Below, one piece after another: positions 61,972 to 64,000 of a stretch of 64,000 nucleotides of DNA (the first letter of the stretch is position 1; each line of letters begins with the position of its first letter). The stretch is from Micropterix aruncella (lineage: Eukaryota > Arthropoda > Insecta > Lepidoptera > Micropterigidae), in the NCBI GenBank assembly GCA_944548615.1, contig OX155952.1, positions 26,786,418 through 26,850,417 on the forward strand. The letters are read 5' to 3'. The notes under the pieces are model-generated. The model worked only from the letters and a program-made list of their open reading frames with translations. It was not told where the DNA came from and ran no database searches. The position numbers and the translations under genes were made by a program.

Positions 61972-62142
61972 GCAGCACGGTGCTATAGTGGTTAGATCGC
62001 CTGATCTTACATTGTAAGGTTCCGGGTTCAATTCCAGGCTGTGTCGCCATTTTCCTTCGGGATAAAATTAACAGAATTAGATTTTAATTCATTCGATCGA
62101 ATGCAATAACAAGACACACAAGTTACACGCACAAATTCCATA
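61972..62142 (+). mobile_element. tRNA-derived SINE, copy 3 (3'-truncated)
   Basis: Box A in TATAGTGGTTAGATCGC and a perfect box B GGTTCAATTCC. The body has GGGATAAAATTAACAGAAT and stops after ACACACAAGTTACACGCACA, where it meets the RNase H pseudogene. Confidence 0.8.
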
Positions 62143-62144
62143 GG

Positions 62145-62760
62145 AAATACGCCAACCACCGTATCTATATCCACTCGGATAGCAATGCCGCTCTTATGGA
62201 ACTAGCCTCGAATACCATTAATTCAAAGCTGGTGCAAAACTGCGTATCACTACTGAATTCCATGGGTGAAAAAAACAGAAAAATTCTAAGTTGGGTTCCC
62301 GGCCATGCAGGAATCGAAGTAAATGAAGAAGCCAACGAACTTGCTAAGACGGAAGCAAAGGAACGTTATACGGCCCTGAACCTCTCTGTGGCGTAAAAAA
62401 AGCCTTGCAAACCTAATGCTCAAAAAAATATGTTTAGAACAATCCGTCAACCACTGAAACAACACGCCTTATCGATAAATAGGAAACATTCCACGCATAC
62501 TGGTGAGGGCGCTCACGGAGCATTGTGGCCTGAACAAATACATGTACAACCTCAAGCTCATGGACTCGAAAATGTACAGGTTCTGCCAAGGGGCAAAGGA
62601 AACTCCCCTGCACCTCATGTGCGAGTGTGGCCCGCTGATGCGTAAAAGATACACCCACTTGGGTAGTCATTACCTCCAGAAGCCTGGTGAAGCCTGGTGC
62701 GGTTCCTAAATGTCACGAGGCTTAGCGAAGAACTATAGTAGGTGGTGAACACAATAGATC
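62145..62760 (+). pseudogene. Non-LTR retrotransposon RNase H and zinc-knuckle remnant
   Basis: IYIHSDSNAALMEL holds the central RNase H Asp, and SWVPGHAGIEVNEEANELAK holds the conserved His and acidic residues. A stop and frameshift follow, then LTEHCGLNKYMYNLKLMDS and CQGAKETPLHLMCECGPL, the usual tetra-ligand C-terminal motif, and YTHLGSHYL. This is the end of a Jockey/R1/I-type polyprotein. It is a separate family member from 16730-17590. The SINE at 61972 abuts its truncated front. Confidence 0.78.
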
Positions 62761-63060
62761 AGTAATGGTCGCAGTGTAACTAAGCTCATTTTAGTTTTAG
62801 TCTTTAAATATGTATAGTGACTCATAATGATGAACAATGCAACATTAGAATCAACATTTCTAATTCCAAGATGCAGTTGACGTAATTTGATAGGCAAAAC
62901 TGTCCAATCCCCTGATGACTAATAGTTTTCAAAGAAATAATGTCCTTTTTAAACGAGTCTTTCACACGCTGCCATTTATCGATGTATGGAAAAAAGCGTC
63001 TTTCGTAGTTGCAAGTATAATTTCACACGAAAATTACCCCACTTAAACAGCAGATCTACC
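62761..63060. other. Spacer upstream of candidate promoter
   Basis: No recognised element. The last 60 bp precede the TATA box at 63063. Confidence 0.35.
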
Positions 63061-63062
63061 GG

Positions 63063-63121
63063 TATATAAGCGCGTGCAATTAGCATATTTACTCACTTCT
63101 CGTTTAACATCAATGGTAAGC
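63063..63121 (+). promoter_or_regulatory. Candidate promoter with Met-only first coding exon
   Basis: TATATAAG is at 63063-63070 and TCACTT at 63093-63098, with the initiator A (63095) 32 bp from the first T, the same layout as the gene A promoter. Eighteen bases later, ATG at 63113-63115 runs directly into GTAAGC, a good 5' splice site. This would be a first exon contributing only methionine. No convincing second exon is visible before 64000, so the gene may continue outside the window. Confidence 0.4.
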
Positions 63122-63329
63122 CATCTCTTCTATTAGCTGCTTTTGGGATAATTAAATGGTCTAAATATTAAACATTGTGTCTATCCTACCGCATGTACTA
63201 CACCGAGGAAACAAGACTTCACAAAGTTGGGATCTGATTATATCGACAACTCACGAAATCAGAGAAAATCCTACATATGTTTAGATTTACAGTTTTTTTA
63301 TGTAGATATGTTTTCTGGCGAGGTGTTAC

Positions 63330-63470
63330 ATATTAGGGGTCGTCCATTAATCACGTAATGTTTTTAGCAACTTTTAGACCCGTCCCTCCCCCTTGGTGAT
63401 ACGTGGTGAAGTTTTAACTAACATTCCCTTCCCTACCCAAAATCACGTATAGTTATTTGGTACAAAGTAT
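63330..63470. repeat. Possible dispersed repeat GGTCGTCCATTAATCACGT
   Basis: GGGTCGTCCATTAATCACGT, CTCCCCCTTGGTGATACGTG and AATCACGTA in this order are familiar from a common insect transposon end. No terminal repeats could be fixed. Confidence 0.35.
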
Positions 63471-63533
63471 CTTTAAAATTTTCATAATATTATCTTTAAA
63501 TATCTTTAAATAATCTAATTTAATTCTGGAAAA

Positions 63534-64000
63534 TTAAGCGCCATGATAGAAATATCCAGACAAATATTTGCAGGTATATACAAATAATGATTGCAGGTAG
63601 TTTCTGACTAGCATATATATAATAAAGAGAAGGAAAAAAACATATAATTGTACTGGTACATGAATATATTTAATGGAGATTGTCTTCGGACTACGGATTA
63701 GCGAGACTTTCTTCAACACTTCAAGTGAATAAGCATCTTGCAAGTCAGCTGTTGGCACTGTACTTTGTTGAAGATCAACGTCGTCGGTCTCATCAAACCA
63801 ATCTGTGTCATCATTTTCGCGCAGTTCGCAGATAATCTGTCTTGATCTAGCGATCGATCGTCGCGTGAGGATGCGTGAACGACGAACATTGCTCATCTCT
63901 GGACTATTTTTGCTCGGATCATTAGGTTGCTTGTGACATGAATTAGCATGTGTCATAACATTCTTCTTTGTGCAGAAGAGCAGTCCGCACCGATGGCACG
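63534..64000 (-). CDS. 3' part of a C2H2 zinc-finger gene, cut by window edge
   Basis: On the minus strand the frame is open from the window edge. The first residues read CHRCGLLFCTKKNVMTH and continue to a Cys and His. They fit C-x2-C-x3-F-x5-V-x2-H-x4-H, the C2H2 zinc-finger pattern, with correct spacing and hydrophobic core positions. A basic stretch (RRSRILTRRSIARSR) and an acidic stretch (DDTDWFDETDDVD) follow, then a region without known domains. The final 45 or so residues are hydrophobic and AT-rich in codon use. They may be intron read through after an unrecognised donor near 63690-63720 rather than true protein. Finger number, start and partner domains lie outside the window. Zinc-binding role is likely; DNA-binding function is an inference. 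Confidence 0.5.
   Translation of the reverse strand, partial: CHRCGLLFCTKKNVMTHANSCHKQPNDPSKNSPEMSNVRRSRILTRRSIARSRQIICELRENDDTDWFDETDDVDLQQSTVPTADLQDAYSLEVLKKVSLIRSPKTISIKYIHVPVQLYVFFLLFIIYMLVRNYLQSLFVYTCKYLSGYFYHGA

Noticed and set aside
61972..62040. Functional tRNA gene
   Set aside because: Box A and B are present, but the same head is attached to a shared body in three copies, which marks a SINE.

Overview
The window is intron-rich, AT-rich eukaryotic DNA dense in transposons. It looks like insect nuclear genome and probably Lepidoptera. That placement is inferred from the arthropod-style TATA/Inr promoters, the apolipoprotein D-type lipocalins, the transposon mix (piggyBac, mariner, Tc1, hAT, Harbinger, Penelope-like, several non-LTR clades, tRNA-SINEs) and the GT-AG introns; no marker gene proves it. 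A 200-bp run of N at 9719-9918 is an assembly gap.

The only complete host genes I can support are two tandem secreted lipocalins on the + strand. Gene A (CDS 19095-22127, five exons, 332 aa) has a TATA box and initiator correctly spaced upstream, a signal peptide, the GxW and TDY lipocalin motifs and four conserved cysteines. It then carries an unusual acidic Pro/Glu/Val-rich tail of about 147 residues, split by a 60-nt intron that stays in frame and open if retained. Gene B (CDS 29878-39297, four exons, 192 aa) is its paralogue with normal lipocalin length and no tail. Its second intron has swollen to 7.2 kb by piling up repeats. Exon 3 is exactly 185 nt in both genes, but the first intron sits nine codons further on in B. 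The right edge (63534-64000, minus strand) holds the 3' part of a C2H2 zinc-finger gene. Two further places (47107-47235 and 63063-63115) show a TATA box, an initiator 31-32 bp away, an ATG and a strong splice donor, and may be first exons of genes whose remaining exons I cannot see.

The rest is a layered transposon landscape. 1-9 kb: non-LTR, Tc1 and Penelope-like remnants, a 116-128 bp tandem repeat and the first copy of a GC-rich dispersed family (called R2 here). 9-18 kb: a MITE, the gap, two copies of a 330-bp moth-type repeat, a G-rich tract, a 255-bp TA microsatellite and a non-LTR RNase H pseudogene. 22-29 kb: mostly AT-rich spacer with one palindrome and one decayed non-LTR element. 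31-42 kb: six R2 copies, a mariner pseudogene and a Penelope-like 3' end, most of them inside gene B's intron 2. 44-49 kb: a palindrome, a MITE, a SINE and a hAT element nested in a Harbinger element with clean target duplications. 51-58 kb: R2, a palindrome, an inverted pair of non-LTR ends, and a 2.2-kb piggyBac element inserted in one of them. 58-63 kb: two SINEs, R2 and two non-LTR remnants.

Everything here was read by eye from the sequence. Splice sites and family assignments are predictions; no alignment or database search was run.
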